Shown here: one piece after another, positions 25,855 to 33,965 of the stretch | Layout: the number at the start of each line of letters is the position of its first letter | How positions within the stretch are numbered: the first letter of the stretch is position 1 | DNA from: Lunatibacter salilacus | Lineage (GTDB): Bacteria; Bacteroidota; Bacteroidia; Cytophagales; Cyclobacteriaceae | Assembly (NCBI RefSeq): GCF_009797935.1 | Contig: NZ_VOLC01000005.1 | Coordinates: 248,001-312,000, forward strand | DNA length: 64,000 nucleotides | Reading direction: 5' to 3' | Translations under genes and position numbers: made by a program | The notes under the pieces: model-generated | Database searches by the model: none | What the model was told of the DNA's origin: nothing | The model's input: the letters and a program-made list of their open reading frames with translations, nothing else

Positions 25855-27009
25855 TCATCGTGCCTTTAGCTCATAGATGGAATAGGTATGGAAAACAGGC
25901 TCCACGTCTCCCGTGTACTTGTCGCGCAGCAATAGGCGGCTATTGGGGAGGGATAAAATCTCAGCCCTAGGGTCGCTTCCAGCCGGAAACGCAATTTCTT
26001 CACTTTGTTGTACGCCATCGTTTATGAGAATAAATTGGTATAGAGAGGCATCCATAAAAGGGAAGTTCCCCGGATCGGATTCCTTTCGTGATGCTGTGGC
26101 TGCCTCCGAAAGACCTTTATAATAAAGTAACCCGAAAATGTCTTGGCCGAAATCAATTAGACTGATATTTTTAGCATTATACGATGGATAAAAACTCTTA
26201 TGCTTAAATCCTGATTTTTCTATAAGAGCAAAATCATTAGTCATATCATAAACCCCCATTTCCGTGGAGCGTTCAAAGGTGAGGTACAACCGGCCTAATT
26301 CCCTATTCAAGGAATAAATTGCTGTGGGCTTTCTATCTTTATTTTTTTCATCTATTTCAAATACTGGAAGTTGCTCCAAGTCAAAAGGCAGCACCCATTC
26401 CAATTCCTTACGATGGTGGTTATACTGCTCTATCAAACTCGCAATTTCCGCACCAACGCCGTTTGGTACCCCTGAGAAAAAATTTATGAAAAAATAAAAA
26501 CTTGAATCATTAATAGGTCGATAATAGGGAACGCTCTTCTGGGGACCGGAGTAAAAGTAAATCGTTGAATAAGAGGCAAATTTTATCCGTTCCTCTACTT
26601 CCCATGCGTCGTCAAACCACAGTTGCTCCAAAGAGCTTTGGACAAAGTACCCTCCCTCCTCTTGGTTAAAAGAAACAGCGAGAAGATTTGTGTTAATCTC
26701 ATTGGGCCCCTCGCCTCTTCAAAGTACTTCCTCAAGAATACCGCCCTTGCTATCCAATAACAAAAACTCTTCGGAAATCTTATCAACAGCCAAAAACTGC
26801 TTTTTCTCAGGATGGTAATCCAGTATGCGTACATCCGTTTCCCGGTCTACACGGATCGAATCGACTTTTTCCAGGTAATATTCCTGTCGGCTCGTATCCT
26901 TTGATTCTGAGTTATCCCCTCCTCCACATGCCGAACAAAGGTAGCAGAGGGTTAATATCACTGCCTTTACTCCAAAAAACGAAATCTTGCTTATAGTCCA
27001 AGCGTTCAT
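25855..27009 (-). pseudogene. Six-bladed propeller lipoprotein with an in-frame TGA (copy 5)
   Basis: The frame from ATG 27009 gives a lipoprotein signal (lipobox CSAC28) and SIRVDRETDVRILDYHPEKK. It then meets TGA at 26721-26719 directly before RGEGPNEINTNLLAVSFN, and continues uninterrupted to the stop at 25855. The family motif RGEGPNEI shows that the downstream part belongs to the same gene. One base change (CGA to TGA would turn Arg to stop) is the simplest explanation. Without the stop the protein would be 384 residues. Suppression or sequencing error cannot be excluded from sequence alone. Confidence 0.75.
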
Positions 27010-27179
27010 AGTAAATAAGAATGTTATTTTTTTACCAATTGAAGCGATGCCCTTATTCAAAAAGGAAGATAAATAATTTAATACTAATTTAATAGTTTAA
27101 AAATAACAAACCAAGTTTAAATATAAAAAGTATGCAGATATTGCTTTTTTCGCAATAGTCAATAATAAGTTCAAAATGA

Positions 27180-27785
27180 CTATAACGCTCCAAATACACC
27201 ATCCAAATCCAACTCAAATCCGGGCACGGCCTGGGAACTTACCCGGTCTCCAAAGGTAAATAGCGGGGAGGATCGGTATTTCCTCCCATCCACAGTATAA
27301 ATAAGTAACGTACGCTCATCAGGATGGATGACCCAGTATTCCTTCACTCCGGAAGCCTCATACACCTCGTATTTTAACTTTATATCTTTTTTGTTATTCC
27401 CGGGAGAAAGTATTTCTATGATTAAGTCTGGGGCGCCCAGACAGCCACGTTCGTCCACCTTCTCCGCATCGCAGACAACACATAAATCCGGCTGTACGAC
27501 TGTATCGATGTCCTCATTTCTTTTTGAAGCGACCGGAAGGCGCACATCAAAAGGTGCTGAGAAAACTTCGCAGGATTTACCCTCCAGAAAATTATACAAC
27601 TTATTGAAAATTTTTCCGGATATCCGCTGATGGATCACCCGGGGGGCGGCTGCCTGCCGAAATATCTTTCCACGGATCAGTTCTACCATCTCATCTATCT
27701 CCCAAGTAAGATAATCCGCATAGGTATATGAGCCGTAAGCAAAGTCGGGTTCTTTGACGATGTTTTTGTCAAAATGCTTTTCCAT
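27180..27785 (-). CDS. Uma2 family (DUF820) restriction-endonuclease-fold protein
   Basis: A 201-residue protein with the Uma2 pattern: N-terminal YTYADYLTWEIDEMVELIRG, then VVQPDLCVVCD, then GAPDLIIEILSPGN and KLKYEVYEASGVKEYWVIHP, which supply the acidic and lysine residues of a PD-(D/E)XK-like fold. Uma2 proteins are very abundant in cyanobacteria and present in Bacteroidota; their biological role is unsettled. The length is typical. It lies between the propeller array and a repeat cluster and has the same orientation as both neighbours, but 394 bp or more separate it from the next upstream gene, so it is probably transcribed alone. Confidence 0.88.
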   Translation of the reverse strand: MEKHFDKNIVKEPDFAYGSYTYADYLTWEIDEMVELIRGKIFRQAAAPRVIHQRISGKIFNKLYNFLEGKSCEVFSAPFDVRLPVASKRNEDIDTVVQPDLCVVCDAEKVDERGCLGAPDLIIEILSPGNNKKDIKLKYEVYEASGVKEYWVIHPDERTLLIYTVDGRKYRSSPLFTFGDRVSSQAVPGFELDLDGVFGAL

Positions 27786-27849
27786 GGGGGTTATTCATTG
27801 GTTTTCAGGAGTTAAAGATAGTATAATGCGATGAGTTTTGGAATTGGAG

Positions 27850-28085
27850 TGGTGGTTAATTGAATTGAAATAGGGTGGAAATATAGTGGATATATGGCCT
27901 ACCGCCGAAATATGAATAATGATATTTGTGGATACTAGATATTAGTGGATATTTGGGAGGATTGAAATATGGTGGAAATATAACGGAAATCAGAGCGTAT
28001 CGTAGACCCTCGCGGTTCTGGGTATGGTCTACGGACGAAATATTGGGAATGGATATTTGTGGAAACTTGATATTGATTGATATTA
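27850..28085. repeat. Degenerate GAAATATGGTGGAAA / ATTAGTGGATAT repeat cluster
   Basis: Units include GAAATAGGGTGGAAATATAG, GATATTAGTGGATATTTG, GAAATATGGTGGAAATATAA and further GATATTTGTGG variants spaced irregularly. The cluster lies 3' of the intact ATPase gene, mirroring the cluster 3' of the ATPase relic at 13.7 kb. The remainder of the 471-bp gap (28086-28256) contains a G-rich stretch but no gene. Confidence 0.65.
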
Positions 28086-28256
28086 AGAGATGTGAATAAC
28101 AGTAACTGAGCCCCTGTTTAGGACCATTTTCGAAACATAAATTAGCATTTCTGACGTCATCGATCGCCCTCCCCTTAAGTTGCAAATCCCGTGATAGCGT
28201 AGCGGTTACGGGAGGGCAGGGAAGGGGTGGGGCAGTTTTGGTGGGGGTATGGCTAC

Positions 28257-29456
28257 TCAATACAAAAAGCCAAATAACCAAAGTGGAATTCGGTTGCCAA
28301 TGCCGATTTCAATATCATCGATTACCAAATAGCTGTTCTTTACATTTTTGATCTGTTTGTCATCCTTTGATGTCCCTCCAATTTCAAAAGTCCAGGTATC
28401 CGCTACCCCGAAATCTCCTTTCTCACTTAAATAGACTTGTTGACCTGCATTTCCCAACTGATTAATAAAAAACGTCTCCCTAATCGTTCCCTTATTGGGA
28501 TTTACCTGCATCGAAAAGGCAAAATTGGTATTTTCAAAGTATATCTTTGCAGGCTTTTGTAGGTAGCTGATTCCTCTGTTGGGCCTATTCATCAACTTAA
28601 GGATTTTCGCATCCTGCAAATGCGTTAAAAAGGCATATACCGTGTTTCTCCCTATGCCAAGTTTTTCAGCTATTTTCGAAATATTCGGTTCAAAAGGTAC
28701 TGTAACTGCGATAACTCCCAATAACTTCTTGATTTTGGCAATATTGGAAGGGGTGTATTCTTTTGAGAAAGCCAAATCGGTCTCCAAGACGGTATTGATG
28801 GTTTGAAAAATTCGGTTCTTCATACTTTCAGGACTCAGGTGCTTAATAGCAGGAAAGTATCCAAACTTCAAATAAGCTTGAAAATAGGGCAAAGGATGAA
28901 AATCACGTCTAAGAAAAGTTGAAATTTCTTGATGATTCTCCAGAATCTCCTGAAAAGTATACGTGTTGAAATTCCGATCGGTCATAAGAGACAAATATTC
29001 CCTAAAAGATAAGCCCTCCAAGGGAAAGCTTATTAACCTTCTGCTGAGATCTGACTCCCCCCTGTAAAGATCCAGTGCCGAAGAGCTCGTAAAAAGCACC
29101 CTCAAGTCTGGAAACCCATCATAAATTAACTTCAACTCCCTTGACCAATTGCTGTATTTGTGCACCTCGTCGATCACTAATAGCTTCCCTCCATAGGAAT
29201 AAAATTGCTGCGCCAAATCAAAAAGTCCATTAGAATAAAAATATGGATGATCCGCAGTGACATATAGTTTTTTATTTGCGGGAAGTTCTGATTGACCCAG
29301 ATATTGTAAAAGTATGGTTGTTTTACCTACTCCTCGAAGTCCTTTAATTCCCAGAAGTTTTTCACCTAAATCCAGCTTAGGGTACAGGTATCTGAGCCAA
29401 CTCATGGAATGTTGGCTAAGTAAATTGTTTTGATATTGGATCAGTTCTTCAATCAT
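28257..29456 (-). CDS. ATP-binding protein of the AAA/DUF4143 family
   Basis: A 399-residue ATPase. Walker A is G39-L-R-G-V-G-K-T-T47 and Walker B is LLVID97-E98-VHKY; residues 200-290 form a winged-helix-like segment (ISKIAEKLGIGRNTVYAFLT), and the C-terminal third is a nuclease-like DUF4143 domain (VADTWTFEIGG...NSYLVIDDIEIG). These ATPases are extremely common in bacteria and archaea, frequently near mobile DNA, and their cellular role is not established. ATG at 29456 is chosen; the longer reading uses a TTG within a palindrome. The start codon lies at the edge of a large nested palindrome. Confidence 0.85.
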   Translation of the reverse strand: MIEELIQYQNNLLSQHSMSWLRYLYPKLDLGEKLLGIKGLRGVGKTTILLQYLGQSELPANKKLYVTADHPYFYSNGLFDLAQQFYSYGGKLLVIDEVHKYSNWSRELKLIYDGFPDLRVLFTSSSALDLYRGESDLSRRLISFPLEGLSFREYLSLMTDRNFNTYTFQEILENHQEISTFLRRDFHPLPYFQAYLKFGYFPAIKHLSPESMKNRIFQTINTVLETDLAFSKEYTPSNIAKIKKLLGVIAVTVPFEPNISKIAEKLGIGRNTVYAFLTHLQDAKILKLMNRPNRGISYLQKPAKIYFENTNFAFSMQVNPNKGTIRETFFINQLGNAGQQVYLSEKGDFGVADTWTFEIGGTSKDDKQIKNVKNSYLVIDDIEIGIGNRIPLWLFGFLY

Positions 29457-29513
29457 ATTGTTTTGGATCCAGAACAAAAATAGCTATTTTTTGTTCTAGT
29501 CTCAAAACAATAT
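29455..29513. repeat. Nested palindrome over the start of the ATPase gene
   Basis: Outer arms ATATTGTTTTG (29455-29465) and CAAAACAATAT (29503-29513) are perfectly complementary. Inside them AGAACAAAAATA (29471-29482) pairs with TATTTTTTGTTCT (29485-29497) with one extra T. The whole 59-bp element could extrude as a cruciform or fold in RNA, and it touches the ATG at 29454-29456. It may be an autoregulatory operator or a small mobile palindrome. Confidence 0.75.
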
Positions 29514-29624
29514 TTATATATTATTAATAGCTGTAGGAATTATTTTTTTTGCGGTTCAGCTTTATTAAGGTAAACTGGGTTTGAGAAACCATCAAAGCTC
29601 TGATTTCAACCGGTATTGTTACTA

Positions 29625-29657
29625 AGACCTTCGGGGTTTTAGAAATCCCAAAGGTCT
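29625..29657. repeat. REP-like palindrome next to the rarA stop
   Basis: AGACCTTCGGG (29625-29635) pairs with CCCAAAGGTCT (29647-29657) with one mismatch, directly after the rarA stop at 29661. No T-tract follows on the minus strand, so it is a weak terminator at best. Palindromes of the form GACCTT...AAGGTC are repeated between genes in many Bacteroidota as far as I recall. Confidence 0.55.
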
Positions 29658-29660
29658 GGA

Positions 29661-30923
29661 CTAATATCCGTACTTTTTCCCCCACAATTTCTGCAGGTTT
29701 TTGCGAAGTTCGTTTTCTCTTGGATTTAAACCGGGATCATACAATTTGGCATTTTTCAGCTTATCCGGCATATATTCCTGATTTACAAAGTTATTCTCAA
29801 AATCATGGGAATACTTATACTCCTTGCCGTAATTAAGGTCTTTCATTAGTTTGGTAGGAGCATTCCGTAGATGTAGCGGTACAGGAAGGTCTCCTTCCTG
29901 CCTCACCAAGGCTTGGGCCTGATTGATGGCCATATAGCTGGCGTTTGATTTGGGAGATGAAGCCAGATAGGTAACACATTGGGAAAGGATGATCCGGGCC
30001 TCCGGATAGCCGATTACTTTTACGGCTTCGAATGCATTGGTGGCAAGCAGCAGTGCATTCGGATTGGCATTACCAATATCCTCAGATGCCAGAATAAGTA
30101 GTCTGCGGGCTATAAACTTTACATCTTCCCCTCCTTCTATCATTCTGGCCAGCCAGTAGACTGCAGCATTTGGGTCAGAGCCACGGATGGACTTTATAAA
30201 AGCTGAAATAATATCATAATGCTGCTCTCCTGACTTATCATATAGCGCCACTTTCTGCTGGGCAATTTCCATCACTTTTTCATTAGTGATACGGATAGGG
30301 TCCTCTTTGATTCCATCCACCACGATCTCAAGCAAGTTCAACAGCTTCCTGCCATCACCTCCCGATATCCGCAATAGGGCATCAGTCTCAGCAAGTTCAA
30401 TAGATTTCTTCTTCAAGTAATCGTCCTTTTCCATCGCTTGATGGATCATGACCTCAAGTTCTTGTCTTCCCAGTGCATTGAGGGTAAATACTTGGCAGCG
30501 GGAAAGTAGAGCTGCATTGACCTCAAAAGAAGGGTTTTCCGTAGTTGCCCCAATAAGTCGGATCGTGCCTTTTTCCACCGCACCTAAGAGCGCATCTTGC
30601 TGTGATTTGTTAAAGCGGTGGATTTCGTCGATAAATAATACGACGCCTAGTTGGAATTTTGCTTTTTCGATTACCTCACGGATGTCTTTCACTCCAGAGC
30701 TGACGGCACTGAGTGTATAAAAAGGTGCCTTTACCTCATTGGCGATGATATTCGCAATGGTAGTCTTTCCCACCCCCGGAGGGCCCCAAAGGATCAGCGA
30801 AGGCACATTCCCTGCACGAATCGCCCGGTGTAGGAATGACTTCGGGGACGAGAGGTGTTCCTGCCCGATCAAGTCTTCAAGGCGGGATGGCCGCATGCGT
30901 TCTGCCAGAGGTATCTGATTCAT
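29661..30923 (-). CDS. rarA: Replication-associated recombination protein A (RarA/MgsA)
   Basis: A 420-residue AAA+ ATPase of the clamp-loader class. It opens with PLAERMRPSRLEDLIGQEHL, has Walker A G47-P-P-G-V-G-K-T-T55, Walker B D99-E-I-H102 and the sensor stretch GATTENPSFEVNAALLSRC. The C-terminal half holds the MgsA tetramerisation domain (SAFIKSIRGSDPNAAVYWLARM). RarA acts at stalled replication forks and works with SSB and RecA in maintaining genome integrity. It is the last gene of a likely operon with the upstream threonine aldolase gene (22-bp gap) and the DUF2721 gene. Confidence 0.96.
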   Translation of the reverse strand: MNQIPLAERMRPSRLEDLIGQEHLSSPKSFLHRAIRAGNVPSLILWGPPGVGKTTIANIIANEVKAPFYTLSAVSSGVKDIREVIEKAKFQLGVVLFIDEIHRFNKSQQDALLGAVEKGTIRLIGATTENPSFEVNAALLSRCQVFTLNALGRQELEVMIHQAMEKDDYLKKKSIELAETDALLRISGGDGRKLLNLLEIVVDGIKEDPIRITNEKVMEIAQQKVALYDKSGEQHYDIISAFIKSIRGSDPNAAVYWLARMIEGGEDVKFIARRLLILASEDIGNANPNALLLATNAFEAVKVIGYPEARIILSQCVTYLASSPKSNASYMAINQAQALVRQEGDLPVPLHLRNAPTKLMKDLNYGKEYKYSHDFENNFVNQEYMPDKLKNAKLYDPGLNPRENELRKNLQKLWGKKYGY

Positions 30924-30945
30924 ATTCTAGGTAATTCCAATTAGC

Positions 30946-31962
30946 TCAATTAATCCGATGGATTCGCTGTACAAAAGCCTCCAGCATACTATCTGTAAAA
31001 TCCAAATGCGTTACTAAACGAATTTGGTCCTTGCCAAATTTTACTGCTTTAATACCGGATTCCGACATCTTGGCGATCATCTCCTCGGGCTTTATGCCCT
31101 TTAGTTTCGCAATCACGATATTAGTTTGGACAGGAACTACTTTTTCTATCAAAGGATGTCTCCCTAATTCCGTTCCAATGACAGAGGCTCGACTGTGATC
31201 CTCGGCTAAACGTCGGATGTTAAAATCCAAGGCATAAATCCCAGCTGCTGCCAATAGACCTGCCTGACGCATTCCGCCGCCCATAGCCTTGCGTATTTTA
31301 CGTGCCCGTTTTATGGCCTCCTTACTTCCAACCAGCACCGAACCAATAGGACATCCGAGTCCTTTGCTCAAACAAATGGAAAGCGTGTCAAATTGCTCCC
31401 CCCAATGTTCGGCTTCTTCCCCGCTTGCAACCAGTGCGTTGAAAATCCGGGCACCGTCTAGGTGTAGCTTTAATCCCTTATCCCGGCATAATTTTCTGAT
31501 AGGACGGATTTCATCCAAGGTATAAATGCTTCCTCCTCCCTTATTCATGGTATTTTCCAGAGAAACCAACGCCGTTTCCGGAGCATGGTCGTCATCGGGA
31601 TTGATGGCGTCATTAATGGATTCAGCTGAAATTTTACCATAATCACCATCCAATAATTTCACCGAGGCCATAGAATTGGACATGATCCCACCACCCTCGT
31701 AGAGGTAGATGTGGGATTCCTTGTGACATATGACCTCTGTCTGCGGACGGGTATGCAGCCGAATCGCAATTTGGTTGACCATGGTGCCGGAAGGACAGAA
31801 AAGCCCGGCTTCCTTTCCAAAAATTACAGCCATCTTATCTTCCAACCTCCTTACTGTCGGATCTTCTTGGAACACATCGTCTCCCAAGGGAGCCTCAAAC
31901 ATCGCTGCCTTCATAGCAGGACTGGGTTGGGTTAGCGTATCGCTGCGTAAATCTATTATCAT
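30946..31962 (-). CDS. ltaE: Low-specificity L-threonine aldolase
   Basis: A 338-residue PLP enzyme of fold type I. Evidence: DLRSDTLTQPSPAMKAAM at the N-terminus, GDDVFQEDPTV at 28-37, the PLP-pairing Asp169 in HLDGAR and the Schiff-base Lys200 in LSICLSKGLGCPIGS. The enzyme cleaves L-threonine or L-allo-threonine to glycine and acetaldehyde in the cytosol. Length and motif order are standard. It sits in a run DUF2721-ltaE-rarA with gaps of 40 and 22 bp. The link with rarA is positional and has no obvious functional meaning. Confidence 0.93.
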   Translation of the reverse strand: MIIDLRSDTLTQPSPAMKAAMFEAPLGDDVFQEDPTVRRLEDKMAVIFGKEAGLFCPSGTMVNQIAIRLHTRPQTEVICHKESHIYLYEGGGIMSNSMASVKLLDGDYGKISAESINDAINPDDDHAPETALVSLENTMNKGGGSIYTLDEIRPIRKLCRDKGLKLHLDGARIFNALVASGEEAEHWGEQFDTLSICLSKGLGCPIGSVLVGSKEAIKRARKIRKAMGGGMRQAGLLAAAGIYALDFNIRRLAEDHSRASVIGTELGRHPLIEKVVPVQTNIVIAKLKGIKPEEMIAKMSESGIKAVKFGKDQIRLVTHLDFTDSMLEAFVQRIHRIN

Positions 31963-32002
31963 GTAGCTGTTGGTTTCATTTAAAATTCTCTATGGCTAAA
32001 CG

Positions 32003-32434
32003 CTATCCAAAACGCTTGCCAGTTTCTGCTTTCCGGTTGAGCACGTCTTCCATGTCTGCCAATTCGATGTTGATGGCTTTCGTTGAAATCTGTATCTCCA
32101 CCAAAGAAATGGTTAAGGATATCAAAAGGCTGAGCATGCTAGCCATAAACACGAGGTTAGCAGCGGTAGTAAAGCCCTGATAAAGTAAAAACATGCATAC
32201 CACACAAAGTAAAAAACTTAATACCCCGTAAATCTGCATATTTTTTATCATGTTGACCCGTTTGCGCAAATTTTTTAATTGGGCAATAATTACCTCTTCA
32301 TCCGGGGCTTCCAAATATTTCTTGTGCAGGCCCCGAATTAAATTCGCCATGGCCAGAAAACGGTTTGTATATGCCAGCATCAGCAGCGTTATGGCTGAAA
32401 AAAGCAGAGCAGGTGTAGATAGCTGTAGTTCCAT
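32003..32434 (-). CDS. DUF2721 family membrane protein
   Basis: A 143-residue protein with an N-terminal hydrophobic helix (about 7-25), a charged central segment (residues 27-60, LIRGLHKKYLEAPDEEVI) and two C-terminal helices (about 65-85 and 90-112). This arrangement and the closing EIQISTKAINIELADMED are typical of DUF2721, whose function is unknown. It is the first gene of a probable three-gene operon with ltaE and rarA. Confidence 0.85.
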   Translation of the reverse strand: MELQLSTPALLFSAITLLMLAYTNRFLAMANLIRGLHKKYLEAPDEEVIIAQLKNLRKRVNMIKNMQIYGVLSFLLCVVCMFLLYQGFTTAANLVFMASMLSLLISLTISLVEIQISTKAINIELADMEDVLNRKAETGKRFG

Positions 32435-32481
32435 AACGTATTGAATAAAAAGCTAAGTTGGCTATTTTTGGGCAAAATAAA

Positions 32482-32506
32482 AACCCCTTCGAATAGTGAA
32501 GGGGTT
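32482..32506 (-). terminator. Terminator of the sigma/anti-sigma operon
   Basis: AACCCCTTC (32482-32490) and GAAGGGGTT (32498-32506) form a perfect 9-bp stem with a 7-nt loop. On the minus strand the stem is followed by a run of T residues. It lies 26 bp after the stop of the anti-sigma factor gene. Confidence 0.88.
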
Positions 32507-32532
32507 CGCTATTGCATTTTGTTTTATTGCTA

Positions 32533-33363
32533 TTAGACCTCTCCTAAGACAACCAATTTCTCCAAGTTGGGCTTAACACTCCCCCCTTTGGGTTCTATAG
32601 TGATAGCAAACGCTGCCGCATCACCTGCGTCCTGCATAGCTTGTAAGGTTAATTTATCTTCAGGGTTGACTATTCCAATACCCACCGGACCATCAGCACC
32701 TATAGCCCAAAGTTGGTAGTCACTCTCGGAATCCAAGGCGGCCAATATATTGACTGAAAGCAACACTTCTTGGCTATTTCTATCCCAGAAAACATCCACG
32801 CGGGCATCTTCCTGTGTTGGAAGTCCCTCCCCTTTCATAAATACCCGCTCGAAATTCCCTGACAACAGTTGGTCCATTTGGATGTCAAGTGATTCCATTT
32901 TCACCTGATTGGTCTGTAGATCTTCGGCTAGTTGAGTGTTTTGCTGGACTAATGCGGTAAGTTGACTTTCTACAGTAGTATATTTGTTAGCATAGAAAAT
33001 GGCTGCACCAATAGCCAAAAAAGCTACTAATGAGGCCGCCACAGTGTAAGTTTTCCAAGGGTTCAACTTGGCTATAATTGTTTGACTTTCAGCTACAGGA
33101 ACTGGGCTGATTTTTCTTTCTTGATTTTGAGGAGCGAAATCTTCTTCCAGCGAAGCGAAAATCTTGTTTTTGACTTCATCAGAAGGAGCCGGGCCTGACA
33201 GGTTGTCAAAATTGAACATGGCCTCCTCTATCTGATCCAGTTCATCCTGTATCTCCGGATGGAGCTTGGCCATCGTCAATACCTCTTCACGCTCCCTCTC
33301 CGAGAGCTCACCGAGCACAAACAACTCTAATTTACCTGACGATATGTAGGTTTTTATATCCAC
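32533..33363 (-). CDS. Anti-sigma factor (RskA-like)
   Basis: A 276-residue protein with a cytoplasmic N-terminal anti-sigma region (residues 1-90, including LFVLGELSEREREEVLTMAK), one transmembrane helix at about 108-128 (TVAASLVAFLAIGAAIFYAN), a short coiled-coil-like stretch (residues 130-165) and a C-terminal extracytoplasmic RskA domain (QEVLLSVNILAALDSESDYQ and EPKGGSVKPN). It would hold the ECF sigma factor encoded just upstream at the membrane until a signal releases it. The start is a GTG at 33363 overlapping the sigma-factor stop TAG by one base, so translation is probably coupled. Confidence 0.9.
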   Translation of the reverse strand: MDIKTYISSGKLELFVLGELSEREREEVLTMAKLHPEIQDELDQIEEAMFNFDNLSGPAPSDEVKNKIFASLEEDFAPQNQERKISPVPVAESQTIIAKLNPWKTYTVAASLVAFLAIGAAIFYANKYTTVESQLTALVQQNTQLAEDLQTNQVKMESLDIQMDQLLSGNFERVFMKGEGLPTQEDARVDVFWDRNSQEVLLSVNILAALDSESDYQLWAIGADGPVGIGIVNPEDKLTLQAMQDAGDAAAFAITIEPKGGSVKPNLEKLVVLGEV

Positions 33364-33920
33364 TAAATTCTGTCCACTTTCTTTTTCAAAACGTTTATTG
33401 CAGCGCGAATCCTCGATTTAACTGTCCCCAAGGGGATGTCGTATTCTTCTGAAACCTCGGTATGGGTGTAGCCTTTGAAGTAGATGCAGTTGACAATGAA
33501 TTTCTGTTCGTCACTCAGCGTACCCATCAGCTCCCTCACACCAATACCATCCACCAAATCGGCGGTACCTGACTGACTCTCCAATCCATATACGTAGTCA
33601 TCAATGGTATTAGTTTTACGCTTCTCTGAAAATTCTTTAGACCGTGTTTTATCTATGGCTGAATTCCTACAAATATTTGACATCCAGGTATATAATCTAC
33701 CTTTACTCTCGTCGTAGGAATCTATTTTCATGGTAATCTTTATAAACGCATCATGAAAAACCTCTTCGGCGATGTCCTTATCGGTAATGATCCTGGAAAT
33801 CACTACGAACAAAGCCCTAGAGTATTTCGCATACACATATTCCACCGTCTTGCGGTCTCTGGCTTTTAATCCTGCTATGATTTCCTGTTCTTCCAAAGAG
33901 TTGGCTTGTAAAAAAGGCAC
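33363..33920 (-). CDS. ECF RNA polymerase sigma factor
   Basis: A 185-residue sigma-70-family protein. Region 2 spans about residues 25-95 (EYVYAKYSRALFVVISRIIT, DIAEEVFHDAFIKI, RLYTWMSNICRNSAIDKTRS) and region 4 about 125-180 with the helix-turn-helix TEVSEEYDIPLGTVKSRIRA. It directs RNA polymerase to target promoters, under control of the downstream RskA-like anti-sigma factor. The annotated start is a GTG at 33920, which lies inside the 3' arm of the terminator hairpin of lpdA; a TTG at codon 9 (33896) is a possible alternative, as no ATG occurs before residue 65. That start ambiguity is real and may be regulatory. Confidence 0.88.
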   Translation of the reverse strand: MPFLQANSLEEQEIIAGLKARDRKTVEYVYAKYSRALFVVISRIITDKDIAEEVFHDAFIKITMKIDSYDESKGRLYTWMSNICRNSAIDKTRSKEFSEKRKTNTIDDYVYGLESQSGTADLVDGIGVRELMGTLSDEQKFIVNCIYFKGYTHTEVSEEYDIPLGTVKSRIRAAINVLKKKVDRI

Positions 33921-33940
33921 AAGTGATTAAACTTGTGCCT
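33915..33940 (-). terminator. lpdA terminator overlapping the sigma-factor start
   Basis: AGGCACAAGT (33915-33924) and ACTTGTGCCT (33931-33940) form a perfect 10-bp stem with a 6-nt loop, 25 bp after the lpdA stop. On the minus strand it is followed by TTTTTT, so it is a standard intrinsic terminator. The GTG that opens the sigma-factor frame (33918-33920) is within its 3' arm. Confidence 0.85.
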
Positions 33941-33965
33941 GTAAATCTATTCAACTTTTTTGATA

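Noticed and set aside
26719-26721. Selenocysteine recoding of the in-frame TGA
   Set aside because: There is no expected Sec position in this family, no visible SECIS-like hairpin after the TGA, and the simple Arg-codon mutation explains it.
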